Positions 23,575 to 36,110 of a DNA stretch of 64,000 nucleotides are shown piece after piece (position 1 is the first letter of the stretch; the number at the start of each line of letters is the position of its first letter). The notes beneath the pieces were generated by a model. It was given only the letters and a program-made list of their open reading frames with translations, was not told the DNA's origin and ran no database searches. Location of the stretch: positions 1,674,001 to 1,738,000 of the forward strand of contig OX352774.1 of NCBI GenBank assembly GCA_947095535.1, written 5' to 3'. The stretch is from Poecilobothrus nobilitatus (taxonomy: Eukaryota > Arthropoda > Insecta > Diptera > Dolichopodidae). The translations under genes and the position numbers were made by a program.

Positions 23575-23603
23575 TTAGTAATTAGAAAAAACAAAGTGTT
23601 TTT

Positions 23604-24095
23604 GCATAGATATATTACTTTTTATTATTAATAGATAGGCAGTGACGAAAGTATTTTCAGGCAATTTTGAGAAACAGCTGAGTGAACCGTGCGTATGTAT
23701 TACTTTAGTTTCCTCAGAAATAGGTCCTAAAAGGTGAAATAAATTCATTTCTAATTTTTTTAAGGATTTTATCACTTATTTTGTTACTTTACAAATAGTT
23801 AAAATTTTGAATAACCTTAATTATATTAAATTTTAATTTTAAAAACAAAATATATCAATTATTAAGAAATATAAAAACTTAAAATCTCTGAATGAAACTG
23901 GTTATGAAAAACTGCTTTACATTATTTTAATAAATATAAACAGCTGAGTGAACCGAATGTATACATATTATAAAATGCATATGTATTTTTTTAACTGAAT
24001 ACCTTAAGATAGGAAAACACATAAGAAGAAAAGAAACGACTATACATAACTTCCCATCTATTAGTTAATATATCTATGAGATTAACCGATAAACA
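23604..24095. repeat. Dispersed repeat, possible MITE with palindromic ends
   Basis: The left part (CATAGATATATTACTTTTTA, then ATAGATAGGCAG) is shared with 17185-17270. The right part near 24060-24083 (CTATTAGTTAATATATCTAT) is its approximate inverse. A direct repeat AACAGCTGAGTGAACCG occurs at about 23672 and 23939. This may be one small non-autonomous DNA element, but the borders are uncertain. Confidence 0.4.
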
Positions 24096-24237
24096 ATCGT
24101 TCAAAAATTTCATACATTCATATAAAATTAATAATTTCTCTACATTGTCTTTTGCCCAACTAAACACCGTTGTTAATTTATTATTATTTTTATTATGACT
24201 TTTAATATTATTTTTAATATTATTTTTACTATTATTA

Positions 24238-25041
24238 TACCCTACGTCTCAAGTATAGGGTATATTAACTTTGGTATAGTGTTTGTAACCACCAAAAGGA
24301 AGCGAGTTAGATATGGATATGCATATATATTCTGAATCAGGATCACCTCCTGAGTCGATTTAGTGATGCCCGTCCGTCCGTTCGTACCCATGATAAATCA
24401 AAAAATAATGATGCGATCATGATGAAATTTATACTGCACGTTAACAATGACTAAAGAAAGGCGGAGATTGCAAATGGGGGAAATCGGACCATGGGTTCGA
24501 GTACCTTACACACAACTCCAAAAATCGAATAAGCATATCTTCGAAATCAATAAAGATAGAAACTGCAAATTTGATACTAGGGTGTTGTTTCCTGAATCCC
24601 TGACTTACCTAAAATTTCAGATGAATTGGAATGGTTATTCGGGTATCTCCCACACAACTGCCAAGACCGAACAAGCATATCTTTGAAATTAATAAAGAAA
24701 AAAACTTGAAATTAATAAAGAAAAAAACTTGAAATGCGATATAAGAGTGTTCTACCCTGTTCTGATGATGTCTCTAAAATTTGAGATGATTTGGGGACCG
24801 GGGATCCGGACCACCAGGTACCTTCACATTCTTCCCAAGACCTAACAAGCATATCTTCGAATTTAATAAACATAGAAACCTGAAATTTTGTTCACAGTTT
24901 GTAAAAGCATTTATTTTTTTTAGCTTATATTAAATACCTAACTAAAATAACTTATGCATTTTTAATTTAATTTGAATTTTTTAGGTGTAGGGTATAAATA
25001 AGTCGGTTGCATCGACTTACTGTTGCATTTACTTGTTTTGT
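24238..25041 (-). mobile_element. Non-autonomous element with internal repeats, copy 2 (inverted)
   Basis: This is the same family as 20921-22975 but on the opposite strand. Its outer end at 25041 carries the GTCGATGCAACCGACTT palindrome, and its other end at 24238 carries ACCCTACGTC and CCTTTTGGTGG plus the CCGTCCGTCC motif at 24370. The interior is different from copy 1: about three units of roughly 165 bp marked by AACAAGCATATCTTcGAA at about 24530, 24668 and 24847. Shared ends with a replaced internal tandem array suggest that the interior turns over independently. Confidence 0.75.
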
Positions 25042-26122
25042 TTTTTTTTTCACAGTAGATTGCAATATGCAAAAATTGTATGTATATCTACAAAAAAAAT
25101 TCTCACTACCATTTAAATTTTGAAGTGTCAAAAAAATAAACAATAACAAATAATATATAATAATATATAAATAATAAATAATTTTTTTTTATCATTTTTA
25201 GTGAGAAACTATATTAAAATGACTATATTATAGTTATAAAAATATTATTAATAAACTATATTATTTTTACCAACTTTAATACAAAATTTTAAATTTCTAG
25301 CCTACTTTAGTTGCATCAAGTTGCATAAGCTTGGTAGATATCTATGCAACTAGTAAGTACTCACCTGCTAGAAAATAAAATTTGGTATGGAATTTCTGTC
25401 AAAATTATTCTCATTTGTCAAATCTAAAAAATTTTCCAGCAAGTAGTACGCAACGCACCTCACAGTCCTCAACAACTGCAGTACTCAAATGTTGGAAAAA
25501 TAGTCTTTCAACTAGTTGAAAGTCCTGCTGTCATATTTTCTCTTAGATTTATCTACCTAGGGTGAATAAATTTTTATTATTCTAGCAAATGTCATTTTGA
25601 CTAGATGTGTTTCGTTTTTATAAATTTTGAATGTCAAAATAAGTGAAGGTGACTGGTGAGTAGGACTATAGTTATAATTTTCAAGCGTATTCGAAAAAAT
25701 TGAAGAAACGAATGTTGAAGATAATTCTACTTTGAAGGTGAAAAATACAAATGTGAAGGTAGTGACCATAAACCATAAAAAAGAAAGCTACCAGCTACCA
25801 TAAAAAGAAAGGTAATTACTTTAGTTAAAGTGAGGCCCTTTTCGTAGGATTTAACTAACAGTAACTATTCAAATAAATTACTATGCATGCGCCAAAACTT
25901 GGAAGGAAATAAGTTCCACTATTTTTTTTCCTTTAGATAAGGATTTACCCAATTTCTTTTGTTTTATATTTGGTATTATTGAAATGATGTATATATTCAG
26001 CGAGAACTAGACAAATTTCTAATTCTTTTTCCTCAGAACTAGAAGAAAAATCTTTATATTGAAAAAGTTGAGCAATAATTTAAATTTATACTTCTTGATT
26101 TTATAGTAAATAAAATAAACAA
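25042..26122. other. Intergenic, no gene seen
   Basis: AT-rich sequence between the repeat cluster and the SINE. Short palindromes such as AACTAGTTGAAAGT near 25508 are visible, but there is no coding or RNA gene I can support. Confidence 0.4.
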
Positions 26123-26362
26123 TCTGACCAATGGTGCAGTGCGTAAGTCACCAGTACTTCAGGCGAAAGGTCTAGGGTTCAAACCTTGGTCAGCTCAAAA
26201 ATTATATATAAAATATAATAAAATAATGTAAACAAAATATTAAATATAATTATAATTGAATACTTGTATCGACATGGCCCACATGCTAAAGGCAAAAGTG
26301 TTCTAAAAATATGGGCAGATAAATATCTGGACAATAAATATAATATAAAAAAAAAAAAATAA
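26123..26362 (+). mobile_element. tRNA-derived SINE
   Basis: The head 26124-26196 is tRNA-like. CTGACC at its start pairs with GGTCAG at its end, the D-arm GGTG/CACC pairs, and it has an A-box-like TGGTGCAGTG and a B box GGTTCAAACC. The anticodon arm pairs poorly, so a functional tRNA is unlikely. A non-tRNA body of about 150 bp follows and ends in an A-run (26349-26361), typical of a SINE tail. A related head occurs at 55703-55773. Confidence 0.65.
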
Positions 26363-28040
26363 ACACACTTTTATTATGACATTTCATAAATGTGAAATAT
26401 TTTTCCAACACTGCATTTTGTGAAGAAATAGTGTTGAAAATTAAAACAAATAGGAAAATTTCTATCGCATTTGTTCAAAATAGTGAAAAAATAGTTAAGA
26501 AATAGTGATGTCTAACCGCTATGTTAAAGAATTAAATAGTTAAAAATATTATTTGTGATAAATCAATTATTTTTTTAAAATTACTTCTACTTAAAAATAT
26601 TTTTCAAAACACATTTACTACGTAATCTATAATATACTACAAGTTTAGAACTGATTCTAGTTGACTATTAAAAAGGTGTGTGTAAGCATTCAATAAAATA
26701 TGAAAGCCAATAAAAAAAGTATGGTGGAAAAATCTTTTTACGCCATGGAGCGGGAGATGTCATGATGAAAAATTCACTATTCAGTATTCACCATTCGGAG
26801 AATAAATAAAAAAATACGGGTTTGTACTGTAGTGAGTTGTTTCAGTCAGAATTGTCTTAAAAGATGTAAGAAATAAACTGCCGTGTTTTTTTGATTCAAA
26901 TACAAAAAATAATCCAGTTGTTTTATCTTTTCTGTTTAATTTAATTTTATTTAAGGTAATGTTGATAAGAATTTTTTATTTATTTTATTTAATGATTTTT
27001 AAATACAAAACAACAACTTTCATAAATGTCTAAATTACGCATTAAAACAAAAGTAATGTAATGCGGAAGAATCTATTGTAGCTGCCGTTGTATATAACAA
27101 ACACAGTTGTAATTTTCCTTTGTTTCTATTAATTTTGTGTCTTGTTTAATCAATATTTGATAGAAAATTAAGAAATTGATTTGTTATTGGTTTGTTGGAA
27201 AGAAAATGGTAAAAATAAAAGTTCGTATTTGAACAATTGAAAAGAAAAATATTCTATTGATTTTTCTATAAATTCAGAAATTGAGAAAAATTAATTGCAG
27301 AATGAACTAAAAGAAGTAATAATACTGAAACAATTAAGAATTATGCATAAATAAAAAAAAAAATTTATATTTAAACATATTTTTATGTAAAAAGTGTAAA
27401 TTAGTTGTGCGAATTTATGTATACATTAATAGATATGTCGAGTAAATTGTTTAGGGATGTTCAAATTAGAAACCTTTTTTTTGTCTGTAAATCCTTTAAT
27501 TAGGTAGTTTACAAATATATTTCAAAATATACTAAAATTTTTAAAATCCAAAATGCATGTTAAAAATTGAAATCGGTCAATTACCCCTACACTATTTAAG
27601 TGCACAAAATAATAGCGCCTATACTGATGTAAATATTAACGAAAAAATATCTCAAATAAAGATTATTTTATTTAAAACAAATTTTGCATCTTTAAAGCCA
27701 CTTTTAAATTCATTTGGCTTCCGACAATAGCTGAATCGGTTGATTCTTAACATTTTTAAATTTCGAATGGTAAGGTTTAATTTATGTATATGATCATCTA
27801 AATATACATACATAAATAGATATGTATGTATGTATATGATTTAATATATGTACATTATTATATTTCTTGATTTATTAATAACGAGTATTTTTGATTATAA
27901 TGCAATTATTTCTTTTATTAATGTTTATATGCAACGTTTTTTATAAATACAAAAAGAAACTACGTTTTTTACAAATTTTTTTTACAAAATTTCAGTTTTA
28001 TGTAATTATGACTTTGTCCTTAGTTGATTTTAGATTCATT
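26363..28040 (+). promoter_or_regulatory. Upstream region of RhoBTB
   Basis: AT-rich DNA without coding. A polypyrimidine tract followed by CAG near 27979-27995 could be a splice acceptor for an exon beginning just before the start codon, implying a non-coding first exon upstream. No promoter element can be placed with confidence. Confidence 0.3.
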
Positions 28041-31000
28041 ATGGATAATGAGCAGCCTCATCAAGAGCTAGTCAAATGTACTTTAGTAGGAGATACTGCA
28101 GTCGGTAAAACTCGTTTAATATGCGCTAGGGCATGTAATAAACATGTTTCATTATCGCAACTCCTATCCACACATGTGCCTACAGTATGGGCAATAGATC
28201 AATATCGAATTTATCAAGATGTCGGTACTATTATTTATAAACTAATAAAATTGCTTTTAATTTTGTTTTGTAGGTACTAGAAAGATCTTGGGAAATTGTA
28301 GATGGTGTAAATGTTTCTTTAAGATTATGGGATACTTTTGGTGACCACGACAAGGACAGAAGATTTGCTTATGGAAGGTTAACAGCTTTTATATTCTAAA
28401 TTGGACTTTGTACATATTAAATTTTTATAATTTTATACTATATTATAATAGATCGGATGTAGTCCTTCTTTGTTTTTCTATAGCAAGTCCAACTTCATTA
28501 AGAAATTGTAAGTTAATGTGGTATCCAGAAATTCGTAGATTTTGTCCAGATACGCCCGTTATATTAGTTGGATGCAAAAATGATTTGCGTTATATGTATC
28601 GGGATGAAACCTATTTATCATATTTTGGTGAAAGAAGTCCATTTGTTCGGTAACATTTTTTTGTTTAATAAATATTTTTAACAATAAAACATTTTAAAAA
28701 TATTTTTTTTAGAGCGGCAATCAAAAGTGATTTAGTTATGCCAGATGAAGCCAGAGCAGTTGCAAAAGAATTAGGTATTCCATATTACGAAACTAGTGTA
28801 TTTACATATTTTGGTGTTAATGAAGTGTTCGAAAATGCAATTAGAGCTGCTTTAATAGCTAGACGTCAACAAAGATTTTGGATGACAAATTTAAAGAAAG
28901 TTCAGAAACCACAGCTTCAAGTATGTTTCAAGCTTATATTTCCATAATTTTAATAATTTATTATTTTAAGGCGCCATTTAGACCACCAAAACCTCCACCA
29001 CCAGAAATAATTGTCATGCCTGGATCATATAAAAAAGATATGTTTAATATGTTTTTTTCGCAATGTTACACAGATTTAATTCTGGTAGTCGGTTCAACAA
29101 GATTTGCTGTGCATAAATTTCTTTTAGCGGCTAATTCAGCTGTATTTAATAGATTGTTGACTACAGAATTATCTGATTTAGGTGGAAGAAGTAGCAGTGA
29201 GTCAAGCATGGTAAATAAGTTCGAGAGATTGAAATATTAATGAAGTGTATTAATATGGTAATTATTTTCGTAGGTTTCATCTACCTTCGGTGAAGCAACA
29301 ACTGCCGACTTCAATGATGACACAGAATATTTGATTCGTAGTGAATCAAAATCTGCTAGGTAATATATAAATTTTTTTTTAATTTTTATTAAATATTTTA
29401 ACAAATGCATTATAAATGTAGAATGTGGGAACAATTGAAAAGACGTTCGAGTTATCAGGCGTTGCCATTAATAGAGTCAAAGAGACCTGCTGATGTATAT
29501 AAAGATTTGAATCATCCAATTTTTCAAAATATTAGAATTGTGCACGTTGAAGCTGGTCGCGGAACAACCACAACACAAGTCGTTATAACAATTTCTAAAA
29601 TTATAACTCCACAAGCTTTACATCAATGTTTAAAGTTTATTTATACTGGAAGTATTGAAAATGAGTTTTCTCAACTACAGGTAAAAATCATCTTGGCAAT
29701 GAACAAATAAATTTTAAAATATTTTATTTTTTACGTTCAAATTCGTAGACAACACCTATTGGCTTTTTACTGGTAAGTGCCAATTACCATTAGTAATTTA
29801 AGGATACTCACATTTTTGGTTTGTTTATAGTTTGCTTAATATTAATACATCTCATTTTCCTTTTACACATAATTTGTAATACATTCTAGCATAGTACAAA
29901 AATGAAAACTATAAAATAATTAAATAACTGTTTTAATTATTTTATTTACGTTAAAATTAAAAATATGTAATTTTTTTAATAATAATTATTGTGTTTTACT
30001 AATATGTATATGTACATAGATAATCGCACATAAATGATAAAATATATATAACAGTTGAACAAGATTCACCAATTTCTCAAAGAAAAAAGAAATAATAATG
30101 GAAAAAATGTTTTCAAATTAAAGAGTTCAATGTCAAGAAATTTTAAATCAATTGACTTTTTTCCCCTTTTATAATATAAACTACGTACATATATATTTTG
30201 CTTTTTGTTTTTTTTTGTATTGAGATTCTCATTATGTGATTCTTTCTTTCAAAATACCTAAAATTTGAATGGAACAGTTTGTCAAAAGTGATCCTAGTGA
30301 TCAATGAATTCTGATAACTATTACCGCCAGAATAGTTATCAGAATTTATTAATTTAAATTATATATTTAAAAAAAATTTATGCGGCAGACTTTTATTTGA
30401 ATACAGTAGCCTGATTTATTTTTTAGCTTTGTGTAGTAATTAATGATTTTGTCGTTCGTTATTGTTTTCCGATATTACTGACTTATACTTATAATACTTA
30501 TAATAAATCAAATCTTTAATTTTGAATTTTTTTTTCGTTTTCGACTTTTCTGCTTTAATCAGTATGTTATAATATAAAATCCGATTTTTAAGGTATAAAT
30601 ATGTATGTACTTTATTTTGAATTTGATATATGTATAGATACACGTGCATATTACATCCATATCGTTAACATTCTTTTAACTTTAATAAAGTTACTAAATA
30701 TAACTATATCGTTAACATTCTTTTAACTTTAATAAAGTTACTAAATATAACTATCTATTAAAATATTTTCTAGATGCGATTTTTGTCTTTTTTACAGGAA
30801 ATAAAACAAGCAGCTGATTTCTTAGAACTGCCACAATTAACAATTTTATTATCTAAACCACAAAATGTTTTAACCCAATCAGAAGAGTCAATACCAAATA
30901 ATGCACAGGTAAATAAATTAATGCTTCCGTATTTAAATAAATATAAATTTCAATTTATTTATATTAATAGAATATTAAAGAAAAAATAGAAAGATTTTGC

Positions 31001-32073
31001 ATCAATCAAGGGAATTTTAGTGATATAACTTTTGAATTAGATGATGGACGAATGAAAGCGCACAGAGCAATTTTAGTTGCACGTTGCGATGTTATGAGAG
31101 CAATGCTTATGGGCGATTTTAGAGAAGCTCATTCAAATGTGGTAAGTGGTTTATATAGTTCAAAGTATCGACATCTTCCTAAATAAGTTTTTACTCATGT
31201 AAGATTGTTTTTCCTGGTGTTACTGCATACACATTCCATAAATTATTGTGCTATATTTATACTGATGAAATACCATTAATATCGGCAGAAAAATGTTTAA
31301 ATTTATTAGAATTGGCAAACAGACTATGTTTGCCTCGTTTAATTAATTTGGTTGAGTGCCGAGTTATAGATGATCTCACTAGAATATCACAAAATGAAAC
31401 TAATGAAACTGTTAATCATTGCCTTAAATTATTAGAGCCAGTTAAAGTAAGTAAATTTTACAAAATAACAAATAAAATTCATACTTTCTTATTTTAGCTT
31501 TATAATGCACATCAATTAGCTGAGTGGTGCATGTCCTACTTATGTGTCAATTACAATGTTATTTGTAAGTTTTCACTTAAAGGACTTAAGGCATTGCATA
31601 TCGATAACCAAGAATATTTAAGAGAGCATCGCTGGCCACCTGTTTGGTATTTAAAAGATTATGATTATTATCAACGTTGTATAAATGAAATTAATAGAGA
31701 GTTAAGGGATTTAGGTGAATCGCCAAGTGACGAAGAAGGTTGCTTATGTTTCTCTGGAAGTAAGTTGAAGACTTCTTTTTAATTGTATAGGATGTTGAGT
31801 TTGTCTTTGTTATGAAATTCAAAATGTTAGGCTTGTTTATATTTATTTATTTCGCTTATGCTATTGAATTTTATAACAATGACGTTAAGTTTTATTTAGA
31901 ATATCTGTCACCTACTTTTAGTTTTTATGAAATTGTTTTTTAATGTAGACAAATCAAAACGTATTAATACAGAGGATAAACGTAATAATGAGTCTGGCGA
32001 TTCACAACAAATGTTTAGTAGTAATGCTAATTCATTGGATATGAATGAACAAGAGGTCGATTTGAATCTCTGA
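28041..32073 (+). CDS. RhoBTB: RhoBTB, atypical Rho GTPase with two BTB domains
   Basis: Twelve exons: 28041-28220, 28274-28377, 28452-28649, 28713-28920, 28971-29210, 29274-29359, 29422-29680, 30798-30908, 30971-31141, 31204-31446, 31498-31759, 31949-32073. All introns are GT-AG. The sum is 2187 nt, 728 residues plus TGA, close to the 700-730 usual for the family. The start [13 protein letters not shown] equals my memory of the fly protein; the longer upstream frame is not expected to be coding. The Rho-like GTPase (residues 1 to about 200) has the P-loop GDTAVGKT (17-24), the divergent switch [11 protein letters not shown] in place of DTAGQE, and CKND. A proline-rich linker ([10 protein letters not shown], about 231) precedes a split first BTB (about 250-460), a second BTB (about 470-600; [19 protein letters not shown]) and a C-terminal tail without a CaaX prenylation box. 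RhoBTB proteins bind Cullin-3 and act as substrate adaptors. It looks intact and functional. Confidence 0.97.
30661..30754 (+). repeat. 47-bp tandem duplication in RhoBTB intron 7
   Basis: ATCGTTAACATTCTTTTAAC and the following 27 bases (30661-30707) are repeated exactly at 30708-30754. This lies just upstream of the exon 8 acceptor in the only long intron (1117 bp) of the gene. Being perfect, it looks recent. Confidence 0.95.
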
Positions 32074-32472
32074 CATTCAGCTTCCGGGCATTGGAAGTAA
32101 GGTTTTTTTTAGTTTTCAATAATTCAGTGTTTTTAATTAATTTTAATTATCTTTAAAAAAGGTCACTTCGATTTATTGTGATTTTGCCCGTGATGATATG
32201 TTTCATATGCACCATATTGAGTATTCTAATTATTTTTCAAATTTATACATAACAAAACTTTTTTTAGATATACCTCGATAAAAACCTTACTCGATTCCAG
32301 CTACAATGTTAATAATAAATTTAAAATATTATTATAAATAAGGAAAGTAGTATAAGAATAAAATAACTTAATTTGATATAGTTTTCCACAATTAGAAATT
32401 CTAGCGTTAAAAAGTAAAACTTTTAATAGTGAAGATACTATAAATTTGCCATAAATTTATATTTAGACATTA

Positions 32473-32478
32473 AATAAA
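32473..32478 (+). terminator. Candidate poly(A) signal of RhoBTB
   Basis: A canonical AATAAA lies 400 bp after the RhoBTB stop codon. Other AATAAA-like strings occur downstream in this AT-rich DNA (near 32549), so the used site is not certain. Confidence 0.35.
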
Positions 32479-32479
32479 G

Positions 32480-33760
32480 ATATCTATGTTATGTAATATG
32501 TCAGTAACTTAAATATAACAATACATAAAATTTATTTAAAAAATATTCAATAAAATACTAAAATTTAAAATTTTAATTCAATTTTTTTTTTAAACGCGAA
32601 ATCAATAATTTTTCTCATTTTGCTAAATTTTAAATTCAGTTCAGAATAGAATAAAAAACTAATTTAGTTGCTAAAGATGACTAGTAAAACTATTTGAAAA
32701 CGTTACAAAATAAATATATTATTGAAATCATTAAAAGACGTTTTTTATTCTATTTTAAATATAAACATTTGAATTCACATCTGTTTAACTTTAAAATTTA
32801 GATTTTAAATATATTTATTAGTTATTTTTATTATTGTAAAATTTTAAGAGATGTAATATATGTAATAATATGTAATTAATTTTTTTAGTATCCAAAACTT
32901 AAATTATATAATAGTAAAAACAAATTGAAATTAACTCGAAAACAAATTCCAAATATGTGATAATGATCTAATCCAAAACAAAAAAATAGAATTTATACAC
33001 TTAACTGAAAAAAAATGATTGATAAAGCTAATAATTGATGGAATAAATTATTTGGCTTATGCATTTTTTAGTTAAATTGGGAAAAATGATAATTGGTTTC
33101 AGGGTAATTTTCGCCACAGTGTAGGTTTTGAAAATTGTAATATAAAACTATGTATAAGTATTTATTTGAAAAATAATCAAATTCTCTTTTTCGTATATCG
33201 TGACAAAACGTGACGTATATTATAGTGTACAAAAACAAATAATTACTTTTTTGAAGTTTATTTTTGCAACATAATTTAAAATCATTAATGTAGAAAAACT
33301 TATTTTGCATTTCATAGAAAAACAATTATTTTTATATTTATATGCGGTTTTTCTGTCACAAACAAACAAAATATATATAATTTTATCTAACAATTGTGTA
33401 TTACAAGTAAATGTATAAAAAAAACTAAAAACTATATTTTTTAAGTTATATAACTGAATGGTATAAAAATATGATCTAGTTTTTTTTATCTAGATAATAT
33501 ATTAAATTTTTTCTTAGAAATAAAAATACGTAAATGAGGAAAAATAAGCTAAGTTTTACTTTAAGATAAAAGCTTTAAATATCTTTTTATAAAAAAAACA
33601 TAAAAAGTAATGTTCCAATAAAATGTTTTTAAGTCAAAAAATTTAAAAATTTTTATTTAAAATTTTTAGGTTTAGAATAGAATAGAAAAGATAGAAAGAT
33701 TAATTCTTAATTTATTTTTAACAGTAAATATAAGGTAAGCAAATATATTAATAAAACATT
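32480..33760. other. Convergent intergenic region
   Basis: AT-rich sequence between the 3' ends of RhoBTB and kin17. No gene, RNA or clear transposon is visible. It probably contains the 3' UTRs of both genes. Confidence 0.5.
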
Positions 33761-33765
33761 TATAT

Positions 33766-33771
33766 TTTATT
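33766..33771 (-). terminator. Candidate poly(A) signal of kin17
   Basis: TTTATT on the plus strand is AATAAA on the minus strand, 32 bp after the kin17 stop. A second one is near 33711-33716. Either would give a very short 3' UTR. Confidence 0.4.
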
Positions 33772-33802
33772 ATAATTAAGAGTTGTTATACCATAACATT
33801 TT

Positions 33803-35361
33803 TTACTTTGCTATTTTACTAATGTCTTCGTATTGAACATTTTTTACAACCCTTCCTTTTAATGGTCCTTTGGCTATTTCTATTGTAACACAAAATTTTT
33901 CTTCGTTTAATTCTAACATATTTGCAATACAGTCTCGATATGCTCCGTTTAATACCTTTACAGACTTACCAATAGCAGGAATTACAGTTTCTAGATGTTC
34001 TTGATCAACTTTGAATTTTTTTTCACTTTCTAAAAATTTTATTTTCGCTTGATATTTTTTAATTACTTGTATTACAATTGCTTTTTGCCTGTAGAATTGT
34101 TCACCCAAGGACTTTGAAATAAATTTAACAACAATATCTTCTGTAAGCCAATAATCTTTGCGATTTTGTTTTTCCTTTTCCGACTCTTCTTTTTTTATGA
34201 TTTCTTCCAAAGCAGATTTTTTTTTACTTTGATTAGAAACTAATTTTGGTTTTTTGAATATATTGCCATTCTCGTTTACTTTACGTTTTAAGAGTTCTGA
34301 TTTCGAAAACGTTATATCCTTTTTTATTCGTCCTTGAATTTTTATATCCAATTTCAAGGGCTCCTCGTGCTCACGAACAAATTCTTTAGGTGTGAAAGTT
34401 GAAAAAGGTGGATCTATTTGTGTGGTCTGAGTGCGTTCAATTTGTTTTTCTATAAATTCCATCATCCTTTCCTAATAATAAAAAAAAAAGTAAATAATCA
34501 TATAAAAAAATGTAAATTTAATACAAAAAAAATTAGTTATGTACACTATTATTTAATTTATTTGTACCTGATCATCTTTGTCTGCTTTTTCTTTTCTTTC
34601 TTTTTTTTCTTGAGCTTCTAGTGCTTCAGGACTTCTGTCAATATAAGTTATGAACCAACCTGACAAATATTATGATATAAGTAAACTAACTTATTCTAAA
34701 ACAAAATGTAAAACCTTTTTCTGTTTCATCAGCTACACAAATACCTGACCTTCCAAGCCACTTTACATAATCACTTAATGTTAACCATCTCGTCGCATTC
34801 ATATGCAAATGATTTTTGTCTGCAATATACTCCTGATAAACCTATAAGTAGAAAAATAAATTAGACAATTAATATTTAAATTATAGTTTGCAAAAAAATT
34901 ACTTCCGAAATAGTGCTCCTGTAGATGTTGGAAATAACCAATCAAATGTGGAGAATTAATGAAATATTTTATTAGTTTTTTAATTTCTAAGAAAACGAAC
35001 CAAAATAGTCAGAATTTGATTACTCAAAATAAATTATAAAAACAAATTGGACTACATAAATGTATATGTACTTCAACTTTACCTTATTAGCATTAACTCT
35101 TTTAGTTCCAAATCTTCTTCTTAATATTTCTAAAAATCCATCAGAAAATTCTTTTGAAAAACTATAAATATATTTTCCTGGTGTTTCAGCAAATAATAGC
35201 AATTGTCGTTGGTGCGCTTCGCTTTGTGTATGGCATTTGAAACCATTTTCATCTCGACATTGCTTTTCGCACATTTGACAATACCACCGAAGTTTTTGCA
35301 AACCTTTAGCTTTCATTTTGTTTGCCAAATATTTAGGTGTACCAACCTCAGCTCTCCCCAT
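33803..35361 (-). CDS. kin17: Kin17 DNA/RNA-binding protein
   Basis: Four exons on the minus strand: 35361-35083, 34841-34715, 34659-34568, 34471-33803. All splice sites are GT-AG. The total is 1167 nt, 388 residues plus stop, close to the human protein (about 393). The start is the ATG of MGRAEVGTPKYLANKMKAKG, the conserved family start. Domains: a C2H2 zinc finger (C28, C31, H44, H50); a winged-helix-like core (about 51-160, LEILRRRFGTKRVNANKVYQ and TRWLTLSDYVKWLGRSG); a charged coiled-coil and nuclear-localisation-like stretch (about 175-270); and a C-terminal tandem SH3/KOW region (about 280-388, with DYWLTEDIVVKF and KSVKVLNGAYRDC). Kin17 is a nuclear protein linked to curved DNA and RNA binding, replication, repair and the spliceosome. 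The exons carry no disruptions. It is convergent with RhoBTB, with no sign of a functional link. Confidence 0.97.
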
Positions 35362-36110
35362 TTTCAATTGTTTTATTATTGTCTATAAAATTTAATATTT
35401 CACTTTTTCAGATTTCAAATTATTTCTTTTGCTTATTTAGTTTTAAGCTAATTGCTGTGTCCACTGTCCTGTCCTAAAACTTGGTATATGTAGTTGTATT
35501 GTACATGATATGATTATGATATGATATGCATGATATGATGATAGCAGCAGTGCTGTCACCCTAAGGGGTGGTGTAGTAGTAAATATGACAAAAAAAAAGC
35601 AGACAGGATCGTAAAGTAGAAGATAAAATTTAAATTTACAATCAAAATGTTTAGGCGTTTTTTATAAAAATTAGCGCTATCTTAAAATAAAAATGAGTTA
35701 TTTAAATTTAATTTTTTTTATTAAATATTTTCAGTAAAAAATAAAAATCAATTAAATTAACAAAAACAAACGCAATTCAAAATTTGGTTTAAATTTGAAA
35801 ACGCTTTCAAACGAAACTGTTTCGACGCAGACGGTTTTGAAAGAGACTTCAGACTGCATCAAACAACTATTAAGAATAAATTAATACTGCAAATTTAAAA
35901 AAATACAGAACAGAAAAATACAGAAAATATTAAAACTTACGAGTTATTTCCAGTTAAGGTTTTAAAATATTTCTTCATTTTTAAAACTTGAATTTGTAAT
36001 AAAAAAAAATCAAATTTAAAGAAAATTCAAACTTTAACTTCTATGATGATTGATGATTAACGCCAAAAGAAAATGATTACATTGCACAAGCATTTAGCGG
36101 GTAAAGTCTA
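35362..36110 (-). promoter_or_regulatory. Upstream region of kin17
   Basis: Non-coding. A run of ATGATATG-type direct repeats lies at about 35507-35542. The kin17 promoter should be in the first few hundred bases upstream of 35361, but no element can be singled out. Confidence 0.3.

Noticed and set aside
27891..28040. Longer RhoBTB start upstream of 28041
   Set aside because: The frame is open upstream, but the added residues are hydrophobic AT-rich translation. The conserved family start is [13 protein letters not shown], and a likely splice acceptor lies at 27995.
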